From Aphidius gifuensis (Eukaryota > Arthropoda > Insecta > Hymenoptera > Braconidae), in NCBI RefSeq assembly GCF_014905175.1, contig NC_057789.1, positions 10,864,040 through 10,928,039 on the forward strand: a DNA stretch of 64,000 nt, written 5' to 3'. Of this stretch, positions 11,494-22,957 are shown one piece after another. Each line of letters begins with the position of its first letter. The first letter of the stretch is position 1. The position numbers were made by a program, and so were the translations under genes. The notes beneath the pieces were generated by a model. It was given only the letters and a program-made list of their open reading frames with translations, made no database searches and had not been told where the DNA came from.

Positions 11494-11996
11494 ATTTTAA
11501 TTAGTGGTCTTCGATTCTTGAAAAAAGTATCGGAATCGGAGTATCGATACTTTTTTTTTTTTTTTTTTTAAATGAATTATTATTTGATTATAATATTTTT
11601 ATTTTTTTTTAACTATATATTTATTGGAAAATTAGAAAATTAAAAAAAAAGTTTCATCTTACGGTAGGCCATTCGTTACTCGGCAGGGAAAGAAATCATC
11701 ACTTTAGTGAAAAATGGTAAAAACACTATTTTTTTTTTCTAATATAATAGAACCATGGTTTGCAAACGAATAAAAATAAAAAAAAAACCCAAATTGAAAA
11801 AAATTAAACGAATGATTTCATATTTTTTCTTGGCTCATTATACCCGATTTTTTTTCCGATTCTTGACAAAAAGTATTGAGAATCAATACATCTGCCCAAA
11901 AAAAGTATCGAGTAAAAGTACTCGATACTTTCCGATTTAAAATCGACTTGTCGATACTCGATACATCGGCAAAAATCGAAGACCACTAATTTTAAT
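11494..11996. mobile_element. hAT-type MITE with 8-bp target duplication
   Basis: The element 11502-11988 begins TAGTGGTCTTCGATT and ends AATCGAAGACCACTA. It is flanked by the direct 8-bp repeat ATTTTAAT (11494-11501 and 11989-11996). Sub-terminal segments carry short repeats of the type GTATCGA(T/G)TAC. There is no transposase, so it is non-autonomous. An 8-bp duplication with a TAGTG/CAGTG-like terminus is the hAT pattern. Confidence 0.85.
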
Positions 11997-14640
11997 TGAT
12001 ATCTAATTTACCAGTGATTGTAAAAAAAAAAAAAATACCTACGGTTAGGTTAAGGCATATACAATAATATGGGAAGGAGAATTTTTTTTCACTTAAATTT
12101 TTGATATTAAAATCATTGTTTAAAGAATAGCATCATAATAAACAATTGATTTGATTTTTATTAAAAAAAAAAAAACCTTAAATCTGTAACAAGATGGAAT
12201 GTCTGGTGCATATTTCGATGCTCCGGCGCATCTTCCGACGCTCCTACCACATTAACCTATCGTGTGACGTAGTCAATGTTGTGGTGTCTCATAAATTAGT
12301 GTCTAAAAAATATAAAATCACTTCAAGTTCGGCCACCATCGACTGCGTCTGCAAAATAAAACTTATAAAATCTTTCTTGGTGACGTGGTTTTGCCACATC
12401 ACATATACTTGAAACATATATTGTTTAATAATCCATATTTCATCATATAATTTAAATGTTAAAATAAATAGTTTGTATAATAATAAATTGAAATTTGTGT
12501 TCTATTTTATTTAAAATTATTTGAATAAAATCTCAAAATAATAAATTAAAGTAATTTGATGGCAAAAGTTTGAATATTAAATAAAATTAAAATAGTATTA
12601 AAACCGCCTGTTATAAATCATAAAAAAAAATATTTAAAATATAATAAAAAAAATTTCAAGTCAAAATATTATTTTTTAAATGAGTAATCAATTTTTACGG
12701 AGTGCGCGCGACCCTTATAATTAGAAAAACTATAACTACTTAGCCTTTATAGATACACAAAAAATAATAAAAAATTACTCTCCTTTTTTTCCCTAATAAC
12801 TCTTATTTATAACTTCTTTTGAAAAACTATCAAACGGCCGAGATATTTCAATATTTAGGGTTTTTTTTCAGCTTTAGATGAGAACACGAAAATTTTAAAC
12901 CCCACCGAACGATTTAGCGGCCACGTAAATATGACTATGAATTTTTTTAAAAAACACTTTGGCATATATATCGACTTTATTTTCTATACGGTTATTTATT
13001 TTATAAGATTATGACTTGAATTTGAAAAAAATAAATATGGATAATGCATAATTGATAAAAATATCATATTCATAACATACAATATGCATTATATGGATAT
13101 ACATATATAATATAAATATAACATAAACCATGTCCTACTCATATCATATTACCATATATTATATATGCATATATATTTCGTATCAAAATATATAGTATTT
13201 ATTTTATTGAATTATTATTTATTTATTTCATTTCATTATTTATCATTCAATTTATTATACTATATTATATATTGACCTTTTTTATTTACTTCATTTTACT
13301 CTACTAGATAATTCAAAAAATATAAATGTACATATTAAATTATATATACAATATACATTATATGTATATATAACACATTTTTAACCATGCCTGCAATTTG
13401 CTGCCAGTTCTTAGCCTGGAAAAAATGTGAAGGGAAATGTTAAGGGAGGGGTAGTCGAAACTGAAATAGGAGAAATCGTGATAGAAACGAACTTGTTTCC
13501 AATAGTACCGCCCTCGATAACAAAGTCAGATTTTTTTTGGCCTTAATCCGGCTTAGGAACAAACTCGATACCAGCCGAACACTGCCCAAGTCAAATTCAT
13601 GAATAGCGTATGTCTGTAAATCCGCACTTACGATCAACTTAAAAACCCACGTAATCTATCTATCCTTAAATTCAGAAATTGAACTGTCATCTCATTTTTA
13701 CCGGTAGGAGAATTCTTGTTCTAAATTTTCCCCGCACGTCAAACGTTATATTGACTTTTTTTAATACCCTTAACAAATACTTATAAAATCAGAGTTCAGC
13801 GTCAAACAATTCTTTCTTTTTATCTTGATCAATCAGATGTACTTATCGATGATCATGTTAACTCAAATAAAATATACTGCATTATGAACGCTGAAAATTA
13901 TTTAATTTTTTCTCTTTTTTTGAAAAGACATTTCAAGACGATTCAGAAAGTTTGAGAGTAGTTATCAATGAAAATTCGATATATCATATCATGATAACAT
14001 TGAACATAAATAAGAATTGCGATAAAAATAGAAATAATCATTTTTAGTTCAAACGAATAATTCCATAGATCTAACGAAAAATTTCTAGATATCGAGAAAA
14101 AATTTTTCGTTTCCTAGCGAAATTCGCTAAATGACCATTTATCATTTTTTTATAAAAAATATCGACGAACTGTTATCATCATTGCCACTGATGATATCAA
14201 TCGAACAGAAGAAAATGAATGATAATATATTGATGAATGTTTCTCGCATGCAGGCATGTAATATTCTGGCAGTATATAAAGAAGATCATATATCTATTAC
14301 TCATCTGGTAATATTGAACACAAAAGAAATATTATTCATTATAAAAAAAAAACTATCAATGAATAAAGTGATTGCTCGTAAATTGTTATCATTGTTGTAA
14401 AAATAGCTGCATCAGCAAGTGCCTTTTTTTTTCTATCGAATGACTTTAAGGCATGTCCAACGCCAGTTTTAGAGTGTTGTGGAGGGAGAATGTCCTATCT
14501 ATTTAACATTATAAGAAATGCAATGCCAAGCCCAAAAGAATAATTTTTTTTTTTTTTTAATCGATCATAAAACGTTATTTTTACCATATTTGACCTTATT
14601 TCATAATAAAGAAGAAATATAGATAAGTGCTCCAAGTTTC
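11997..14640. other. Intergenic, mostly AT-rich, nothing named
   Basis: 12000-13390 is AT-rich with TATA-like simple sequence at 13040-13390. 13400-13740 is less AT-rich but has no convincing protein. An 89-codon frame at 14131-14400 (TISRMQ-type composition, many Ile/Lys) has no recognisable motif, and I leave it uncalled. No tRNA-like fold noticed. Confidence 0.4.
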
Positions 14641-14646
14641 ACCCTA

Positions 14647-15625
14647 AGTGTTCCGTAGGATTTTTTTCTTTTTTTTTTTTCTTGCCGTTCGATTAATTTT
14701 TTTTTTAAATATTTTATATATAAGGGTCATTATTAAATTTTAGTTATTTTAAATCTATGGGATTTATTAGATTCAGTTTTATTATTTTATCGCAGAGCCC
14801 AATTGAAGATATTGATACCGATTACACCAATTCGATACTACATATCGTTGAATAGAAAAAAAAACCGAAGGACCGAAAAATTTTTAAAAAATCGTAGAGT
14901 CTACAGATGAAGATGTTGTTGATTGAGATGTTGCCGGAATTGTTATTGTTGTTGTTGCCGGATTGTTATTGGGAAAAAAAACAATACAAATTTGTTTTAT
15001 CATCGACTAATTCGGTTCAGCGGTTCAAAAAATATCGCAAAAATACAAAACGTGACACTACATATCGTTGAATAAAAAAAAAAAATAAACGACCGAAAAA
15101 TTTGAAAAAAAATATCGTAGAGTCTACAGATGAAGCGTCGTCGATTGAGACATTGTCGGAATTGATCGGTCGATATATGAAATTGGGCCCTGTGGAAAAA
15201 TTGGAATATCATGATTGATTTTCGAAAAAAAAACCGAAATAGGTTTTAACATCGACTAATTCGGTTCAGCGGTTCAAAAAATATCGCAAAAAAACAATTT
15301 GTGACACTACATATCGTTTAATATAAAAAAAATTAACGACCGAAAAATTAAAAAAAAATATCGTAGAATCTACGGATGGAGCGTCGTCGATTAAAACATT
15401 GCCGAAATTAGTCGGCCAATATTTGAAATTGGGCTCTGTTAAAAAATGGGAATAATAAATCTAATAAGGCCCCAAAATTGAAAATAAATATGACGATTGC
15501 TTTCGGGCAAAAAAACTAAACAAAGTGAGCATCTTGAGAGCCAATTCGATTCAGAACTGCATATTTTATCTCGAAATAACAAAAAGTCACAGAAAAGCAG
15601 AAACATGAGTGTCTTACGGAACACT
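14647..15625. mobile_element. Repeat-carrying element, copy 1 (AGTGTTCCGTAGGA ends)
   Basis: Begins AGTGTTCCGTAGGA and ends TTACGGAACACT, the inverted counterpart with one change. A 25-30 bp sub-terminal stretch left of it (AAGT..TCCAAG...CACCCTA) is also shared with copy 2 at 52786-53744, so the true left edge may lie about 30 bp further out. The interior holds about three tandem units containing CATCGACTAATTCGGTTCAG and TCGTAGAGTCTACAGATGAA, spaced about 250 bp apart. No coding capacity. Confidence 0.75.
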
Positions 15626-16059
15626 AAAAATGTTTATTGATATATTTCCTTTAAGTTTATTTATCCGAAATATCATTTACTATAAATTCAAAATTATGTT
15701 GAAATTTAATGTTGGCCAACTTGAATATATAGTCCACTCAAGCCATATGCTTGGCCCCTGTTTTTGACAATATGGATGAAAAAAATCATACTTACTAATT
15801 CGAGGGTTAGCAATTTGAGATTGGTTGTTAAAAGTAGCTGAAAATTTTTTTAGAGATAAAAAAAAAAATAAAAAGGATTGAAAATGGAGGTTTTTTGAGA
15901 CCATCGCGGAAAGTACGGGGTTTAGAAAAAAATAGTTCAAATGAAAGTTGTAGAGAAAAAAATTAGCTATGATTTAGGTGTCGGGGGTTTTTCGCGTATT
16001 TCGAAGGGTTAAGCGGGAAATCGCGATTAAAAATATTAATAAAAAATTGGAATGTTTAA

Positions 16060-17295
16060 TATGACCATATATTGGCTGATAATAAAATCCATATTCAAGC
16101 TTACATAAAAAAATGGAGGACAAAACGTTTATGATTTTGAATATAAACTCGAGTGAATGTCGGAAGTCTAGGAATCATACATGAAAATATTAAGGAACCA
16201 CAAATTTTCGATACCTGATAATCAAAGTTTTGTCGTGAAGTAGATTTTTCGGTGGCAATTGTCATCGAACTAACGAAGTCGTCTACGATGATAATTCATG
16301 ACCGTTGTAGCAAGTTTTCATTTAACGATCAAAAGAGAATGTCTATGAAAACTTTGTAGATAAATCAAAAATTTTATGTGAGGCAAATAAATACAATATC
16401 TCTACATAAAAGAAAAATACGCAACATTATGGGGAATCGAGTATTGCGGTGAATGATATTATGTTTAACATTCGATCACTCAATGTTTTGAAAATACAGA
16501 TCGCAGTTAAAGTTCTTTGATAGCAAACCAGGACATTTCGCAATGCAATCATAAGAATATGAAACTGATTGTTACGTTTCGCTTTTTAAATGCTCCAGTA
16601 TTATTCTATCGTTCTTGAAAGATAAGAGACTCGTATCGGAGATACTAATTTGCATGTTTTTGAATAAAGGTCGCAAATGTGATAAGTTTTTTTGATCATA
16701 AACTTCGTAAAACTGATGTACGAAATTTCATACTAGAAACAGTGAATTTATAGTAAGTAAACGAACTTGTTCTGGATCACATCTAGCTTATTCTGCATAT
16801 ATTTTTTACCTATTGCAAAATTTTATCTTGTTTTTTCTGTATTGAAGACTGATGAAAATAAAAAATCTCAACGATTTATTTAGTTTTTTTTTTTCTACAA
16901 TCAAACTGATTTCCTAAACAGTACCAATAAATCGTGTATTTTGGTGACCCGTGTCATCGAAATGACCGACTCTCCGTCAATTGAAACAATCCATATTTGA
17001 ATTTACATAGAAGAATAAGAGACGAGACTTCCATGATTTAAAATGTGAATTTACGTGAATGTTGTGAATTCAAAAATTAGGAATCATACCTAAAAATATC
17101 AAAAAACTTTAAATTTTCGATACTAAAAAAATGAAATATTATCGTGAACCGAGTATTTCAGTGACACGGGTCATCAAACTAATCGATTGGTCAACAATGA
17201 CGCACGTCGGTTATAAGGAATTATCAATTGTTGATCATACAAAAAACATAGATCTTACAACAATATGTTTATATTAACTTTGAGCTTTGTAGAAT
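16060..17295 (+). repeat. Diverged direct duplication (about 0.85 kb offset)
   Basis: Segments of about 16075-16380 and 16925-17250 are recognisably the same sequence. Both contain CCATATT(C/T)(A/G)A..TTACAT followed by GGAATCATAC, TTTTCGATAC, an ATCGTGAA..(C/G)GAGTA.TT.. stretch and a GTCATC(A/G)AACTAA core. The stretch 16380-16920 separates them. No protein is seen in either copy. Confidence 0.55.
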
Positions 17296-17298
17296 TTT

Positions 17299-17401
17299 TA
17301 CTTTATTTAACTGGCTTAAAGAAAAAAAAAAAAAAAAATACCTATCTTACTATAGGCTCTTCGTTATTTTTTTTTTTTTCTTTAAGCCAGTTAAATTAAG
17401 T
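17299..17401. repeat. Foldback with poly-A/poly-T stem
   Basis: ACTTTATTTAACTGGCTTAA followed by a long A run is mirrored after about 27 bases by a T run and CTTTAAGCCAGTTAAATTAA. The arms are about 36 bp with one mismatch outside the homopolymers. No TSD identified. Confidence 0.7.
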
Positions 17402-17648
17402 AACAGAAAGATGTATTAATAGAAATTTATACAATTACATGTAACGAAAATAAAACCAACCAGCTTATCGGGATGTGATGAAACATTTGATACAAGGGCT
17501 TCATTATTTTGTCTTTGATACGTTAACGCGCGATGTTTCAGAAGGTAACGCACTGGCTTTTAGAAGTATAGGTTTCGATAGGTTCAGATTAGGCAGAGGT
17601 TCGAGGCTCGGTTAGGACAAAAAGAAAAAAAAAAAAAAAAAATTACAA

Positions 17649-18205
17649 TTAAGGTTGATTCCCAGTCGCATCACCGAACCAATATTTATGCCACGAAGGG
17701 CCCGTATATCAATAACGCTATTTTTTATTCCCGTGTCCTAAAATTTTTTGTGGCGCCACTGATGAAAAAACTAAGTTCTTTAGTAGTATGTGTGTGCGCG
17801 ACAACACACTAGCAAACAAAGTTTACGTCGTACACTGAAACCATGCTTGTGTTCATGTCTGTGTGCTGCGTTTCTCGCGAAATTTTTGAATTTTAAAGTT
17901 ATTTATTTTTAAAACGCAACAGACGAAATACTAAAAATTTATATCAAAAATTTGTCTTTTCTAGCACTACAAACTGATAGAAATTTAACGTTTTCTGTTG
18001 CGTTTTGAAAAAGTTATTAATAAAAATATGATGTACCGCCTATACTTTGCGTGTTAAAGTTGTCAACTTTGACAGTAAATATCTCAAAAAAACCACACAA
18101 AAAAAAATTGAAAAAAATTGACAATGTAGATAATTATTTCATTTAAACATAAGATAAAAAAAAAAAAAATCTGTTGCGATTTCAGATTTCCAGAATCAAC
18201 CTTAA
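17649..18205. mobile_element. MITE flanked by TTAA
   Basis: The unit 17653-18201 starts GGTTGATTCCCAG and ends CTGG-like TTTCCAGAATCAACC. Both ends abut TTAA (17649-17652 and 18202-18205), so the perfect palindromic end reads AATTAAGGTTGATTC. TTAA target use fits piggyBac- or Kolobok-type elements. No transposase inside. A poly-A run lies just upstream at 17622-17642. Confidence 0.65.
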
Positions 18206-18224
18206 TTCTTCAAGTGTAAATTAA

Positions 18225-18735
18225 ATAAGTCCTGAAAAAAAAAATGATAAAATAATTATTTTTTTTTATTTTCATTTCTTTCGATCAAAAATAAAAACAA
18301 TTTTTTATTAATTCAATCTATAACTTCCTTAAATCAAACGACTTAATCATTAAATTAAATGAAATGTCGCTCAATTTTAGCAACTTTTGTCTCGATTAGA
18401 TCGCTTTTCTGCTTTAATTTGATTTATAATTTTTTTAAATTAATCGATAATTTCCTCTAGTTAAACGACTTACCCATTGAATTAAATCAAATGTTGCTTA
18501 ATTTTAGCAACTTGTGTCTTAAATAGATCGCTTTTTGTTTTGAATTGATTCATAATTTTTTTGAATTAATTCATTTATCTTTTGTATAAAAACAATTTTC
18601 TATCAACTTAATCGATATTATCCTCAAATTAAACGACTTACTCATTAAATAAAATCAAATGTCACTTAATTTTAGCAACTTTTGTCTTAACTAGACCGCT
18701 TATTCGCTTGATTTAAGGGTTATTTTTGCTTTCTT
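18225..18735 (+). repeat. Tandem repeat, units of about 130-165 bp
   Basis: Three main units share AATTTTAGCAACTT(T/G)(T/G)GTCT (near 18373, 18500 and 18668), preceded by AAACGACTTA(A/C)(C/T)CATT and followed by AGA(T/C)CGCTT. A fourth partial TTTTTAGCAACTTTTTCTCT occurs at about 18735. The units are diverged. Confidence 0.7.
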
Positions 18736-18736
18736 T

Positions 18737-19992
18737 TTAGCAACTTTTTCTCTCAGTGTGTGCTATTTTGATATTCATTTCTAGATTAATCGACGATTCG
18801 GGTAATACATGGTGATTAGGGTTTTGGTCAATTGAAGCGTTCGGATCCGCTAGTTGATGAACAGAAATAAATTCTGACGATGAATTTTGCATTTGATATT
18901 CTTTTTTATCTCCAATGCTTTTTTCTAAAATTATTTTAGCATAACTGCGTTCATTTAACTTGGAGCTAAGTTCGTGACGCTTGGCTGCCATCGGGTGAGT
19001 CATGCCTGTAATTTTTTAAAACACAGTGAATTATGTTGGTTTGACATTTTCCGTCATCAATTCATGAAAAACAATTCAACACTCCATCATTTTCGGTGTC
19101 AGATCCTTGATCAGTCGCAACATGTTCTGGCTTCTCATCCGATACGTACTCAACATTACGAAGTTCTGTAATATGGGTACACATAATATATTACTATTAT
19201 TATATATTTTTTATTTAAAAAAAAAAAAAATTTACTTACGAGCAGTTATAATTGTGCCATATCTATCATCAGGGACCAATGTATACTAGAAAAAAAGTTG
19301 TTGATTAATTTGCACATATTTTTTACTTGAAAAATCAAAATAAAAATAAAAGTCACAAATTATTACCTGCCATGTGTTGTAATAATATGTTATGTTCCAT
19401 TTCATCCATAGCCAAGTCGTTTTTGTCTTCCATAATAGCATTGACATTATCATCCTCTTCTGGTGTATAGTTCACTAATAATAAAAATTATATCAGTAAA
19501 AACTTGAATAGGTTTTTTTTTTCCAAAAAAATAAATAAATAAATAAACATATAACTAAAAAAGAAAAAAACATACCAATTTTGAATCTAGGTCTTGCATC
19601 TAAATCATCATCGTCAAACATTATAAACCCAGCTAATGTGGGAAATAATTTTGAAGCACGTAATAAACCGAAGATGGCTCAAATATGATATTGAATCTGA
19701 TAAATAAAGTTTGATTATTATTATTAAATTATTGAATTCAATTTGTAAAATAATTAATTCATCAATAAAAACTAACCAAAATTAAATTTCGTTTCCGTAT
19801 TACTACTAGAACATGTCGATTAGTTCGTTGTCTGTATCGACACCACATCTCCGTTCCAGATGAACTCCGAAGAGCTTCTCGATGAGGATTCAACTTTAAA
19901 AAAATTAAAACAAAATAAAAATTTTACCAAAAAAATTTAATATAATATTTAGAAATAATAATTACCAGAGTTTTTAATGTGTCCATATCCAT
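18737..19992 (-). CDS. Unrecognised multi-exon gene
   Basis: Minus-strand exons with GT/AG borders: 19992-19966 (MDMDTLKTL), 19893-19777 (39 codons: LNPHREALRSSSG ... RHVLVVIRKRN), 19698 to about 19575, 19474 to about 19372 (VNYTPEEDDNVNAIMEDKND), 19285 to about 19246 (TLVPDDRYGTIITA), 19167 to about 19060 (LRNVEYVSDEKPEHVATDQG), and 19003 to about 18740. Exons 1 and 2 are in phase. Exon 3 then meets a stop unless translation starts inside it at MFDDDDLDARPRF, from where the junction to exon 4 is in phase. The exon 4/5 junction is out of phase. The product would be acidic and low in hydrophobics. No domain recognised; it may be decayed. Confidence 0.45.
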
Positions 19993-20039
19993 ATTTATAA
20001 ACACTTATTAATTCACAACGGAAAAACAATAAAAATGAA

Positions 20040-20500
20040 GCAACGTCTTGCTTGAATGTCAATCCCGACTAAACTGATATGGCGTCCAGGTAAAATGTAT
20101 TCAAACATGATAAAAAAAAAAAATGCAGAGTGATTAGAAAAGTTTCCATTTCTTTTTAATATGCATATTTAAATGATGTTTTAAAGAATATATATATATT
20201 TTATGTTAGATCTACATCGAAACATGATCTGTTGTTGGGCAGCGGGCACGTGCGGTCATCCCAGCTGTATTGTTTCAATTATGTGCCAAGATTTATTTTT
20301 TACTGACGATGCGCTTTTTTTTTTCATTTCTTTTTTTTTTCTGTATATTTTAAATAGAAATTAATAAAATATTTTTTTCCCCTTTTTTTACTTTAAACAA
20401 TAAATAAAAAGGTATATTATTATTGAATGCATAATAAATTCTGTCTGTTATCAGTCAGTGGTCAGTTGATCTCGCGATAACTGGTTGACATACTATATTA
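20040..20500. other. AT-rich spacer upstream of the polymerase fragment
   Basis: Homopolymer-rich. No Maverick terminal inverted repeat was found here, so the left end of the Maverick is not preserved in recognisable form. Confidence 0.4.
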
Positions 20501-20503
20501 AAA

Positions 20504-21546
20504 ATGTATTCGGTCAAAAGGTGTGAAAAGCTTATTAGTATTTTAACTGCGAGTTACAAATCAGCTGATACTGTTGAGAGCATTGATAGATGGATAAAAT
20601 GGGGTGAAGCAAATAAAAAATTATTAAATAAATTCTTACGAAATTCAGCCGAGTCAGTGGGTGTAAAAAAAAGAATACAATTAGTTATAGTTAGGCTTAC
20701 AAGTATCATTGATAAGATTCATATAAGAAGAGAAAAAACTAAAAAATTTTTCAAATTAATGAACAACAAGGTATATGGAAAAACAATGCAAAATGTGAGA
20801 AAGAAAAAAGATGTAAAGTTGGTGACAAAATGGGAAGGTCGCTATGGAGCCAAGTCATTAATTGCAAAACCAAATTTTCACAGCTGCTCAATTTATAAAG
20901 ATGACATTGCAATTATTGAAATGTCAAGAGTAAATATAGTTTTTAATAGACCAATTTATTCAGGGTTTACAATACTAGATCTTCCAAAAATTTGGATTTA
21001 TGACTTTTACTATGATTATATAAAAAAAAATTTTGAAAACAATGACGCCAAAGCATTATACATGGATACAGATTTACTCATTCTAAGTTTTAGTGTGCCT
21101 GACATTTATGAGAAAATGGAGGAGCATTTAGAAAGATTTGACACATCTGATTATCCAGCAAACAATATTTATAATATGCCTCGAGTCAACAAAAAAGTTA
21201 TTGGTCTCATGAAAGACGAAAATAATGGCAAAATTATGACTGAGTTTGCTGGATTGAGAGCCAAACTATATAGCTAGAAAGTCATGAATATTGATAATGA
21301 TAAAACTTATAAGAAAGCAAAAGGTGTGAAAGGTTCGGTTTTGAAAGACATAAATTTTGATAGTTATTTGTCCTGCCTTTTGAATCATCAAATATTAAAA
21401 AAAATCAATATTTAATCAGAAGTAAAGATCATCAAGTAAGAACAATTGTACAAAGTAAAATTGCACTTAGCTGGGCCGATGATAAACGAGAACTTGATAA
21501 TAATGGTGGAACAGATACTTTGCCTTGGGGTTATAATCCTGAATAA
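20504..21546 (+). pseudogene. Maverick family B DNA polymerase, C-terminal third
   Basis: From about residue 80, KKFFKLMNNKVYGKTMQNVR is the polymerase motif B region. ALYMDTDLLILSF is motif C (the YxDTD catalytic aspartates are kept), and FAGLRAKLYS is the conserved segment near the end. A TAG at 21275-21277 breaks the frame, and a frameshift near 21385 follows. The remainder to 21546 ends LPWGYNPE, as such polymerases do. The exonuclease domain, motif A and the protein-priming insertions are missing. The first 75 residues (from ATG 20504) do not look like polymerase and may be unrelated sequence joined at a deletion. In the element this enzyme would copy the genome using a protein primer. 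Confidence 0.85.
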
Positions 21547-21939
21547 ATATAAATAATCTTAGTTATAAATAATACTAAATAAATGGATGGAATATAATTA
21601 TAATAATAGGTATGTTATGATAAAAAAAAAGTGTACGTATGCAATATTTATTCAAATTCAAAGAAAAACTGCAAACGTCTCATTTTTCAAGCAAATGAAT
21701 AAATAAATATAATACTAAAATAAAGTATAAAATATAATAATAATAAGTATGTTATGATAAAAAAGAGTGCACGTAAGCAATATTTATCAAAATTCAAAGA
21801 AAAAGTTCATACGTCATATTTTTTAATTATTATAAATATATATAAATTGAAATTTGATACCAAAGTGCGCGCGTCTTTACTCTTTCGTATATGAGTACCT
21901 AAGAAAAAAAATTCAGTCTTGAATAAGATTTCAGTTATA

Positions 21940-22728
21940 ATGGTTGAATATATTGTTGATGTTCAAGGGATTTATGATGTTGATCAAAGTTTTATTGTTA
22001 AAGAATTTGCAATAGCAAATTTAAATGAAGAAGATGATATCAAGTCGGTGGTATTCAAGCCTCCATGTGCTATGGGATCTGCTTGCAAACACACAAATAA
22101 TTGGTTAACAAACAATCATCATGGACTGTTATGGAACTCAGGAGATGTTGATTATAATGAACATGGAAAAATTATAAATGACAGCCTTGAGTCATCAATT
22201 TACGTATATGTAAAAGGTTATGAGAAAAAAAAATGGCTCAGCAATATTTTAAAAGACGATAGAACTATTATCAATTTGATTGATATGGATTGTCCAGTGC
22301 ATGGCAAACTACCAACTAAAGTACGTCAAAAAAACTATGTTCATCATCTGAGTTATCATCTCAATTTATGGACTCTTACTTGTGCATTGGATAATGTACA
22401 AAAATTGAGAGCATGGTTCCGAACTAACTGGGGATCAGTTTCATCATTGAAAAAATCGATTCAGCTATTCTGTCATCTCGAGAGTCTGGAAAAAATGTCA
22501 ACAGAAGATATTGCGCATTTACCAGAGAGATATATTTTTCTGCTTACACCAAACTCAATAAATACCGTGTGGGACAAATTGCCAGAAAAATTTGAAACAA
22601 AAAAAGATTTCATTCAATTTAAACGCTGCATTGAACATTATCATAATCAAGACAGGAAATCAGATAAATTTGACGGGCCATCACCCATGATAAAAGATTG
22701 TAAAGAATGTCAAAATAAAAATAAATAA
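21940..22728 (+). CDS. Maverick-associated protein of unknown function (263 residues)
   Basis: An uninterrupted frame from ATG 21940 (earlier in-frame TTG codons are less likely) to TAA. Features: FVKEFAIANL-like N-terminus, FKPPCAMG, NNWLTNNHHGLLWNSGDVDY, IYVYVKGYEKKKWL, the DMDCPVH segment, a Cys/His-bearing centre (HHLSYHLNLWTLTCALDN) and a basic C-terminus with CKECQ. I know this type from insect Mavericks. The pattern of an early acidic strand, HG..W and a later D..CP has a nuclease-like flavour, but I cannot show a catalytic set. It is one of the few intact frames of the element, convergent with the capsid block. Confidence 0.6.
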   Translation: MVEYIVDVQGIYDVDQSFIVKEFAIANLNEEDDIKSVVFKPPCAMGSACKHTNNWLTNNHHGLLWNSGDVDYNEHGKIINDSLESSIYVYVKGYEKKKWLSNILKDDRTIINLIDMDCPVHGKLPTKVRQKNYVHHLSYHLNLWTLTCALDNVQKLRAWFRTNWGSVSSLKKSIQLFCHLESLEKMSTEDIAHLPERYIFLLTPNSINTVWDKLPEKFETKKDFIQFKRCIEHYHNQDRKSDKFDGPSPMIKDCKECQNKNK

Positions 22729-22957
22729 ATGAAAAAATTTTTTTAACGTACATTATTTGTTTATTTATTTGAATAATAATTTTTATTTTTCAGTAATATA
22801 TAAAATAAAGAGAAATCAATATATACAACAATTTTTTTTTTTTTTTCATGTACATTATTTGATTTATTTATTTTGTTTACATATTGTTATGAGATAAATA
22901 TAGGATTAGTAAGTTTACAGGTTAATTAAATATATATTTATATATATTGAATATATA

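Noticed and set aside
13440..13637. 65-codon minus frame
   Set aside because: No recognisable features; less AT-rich background only.
14131..14400. 89-codon open frame
   Set aside because: No motif, no splice or promoter context; composition close to translated AT-rich DNA.
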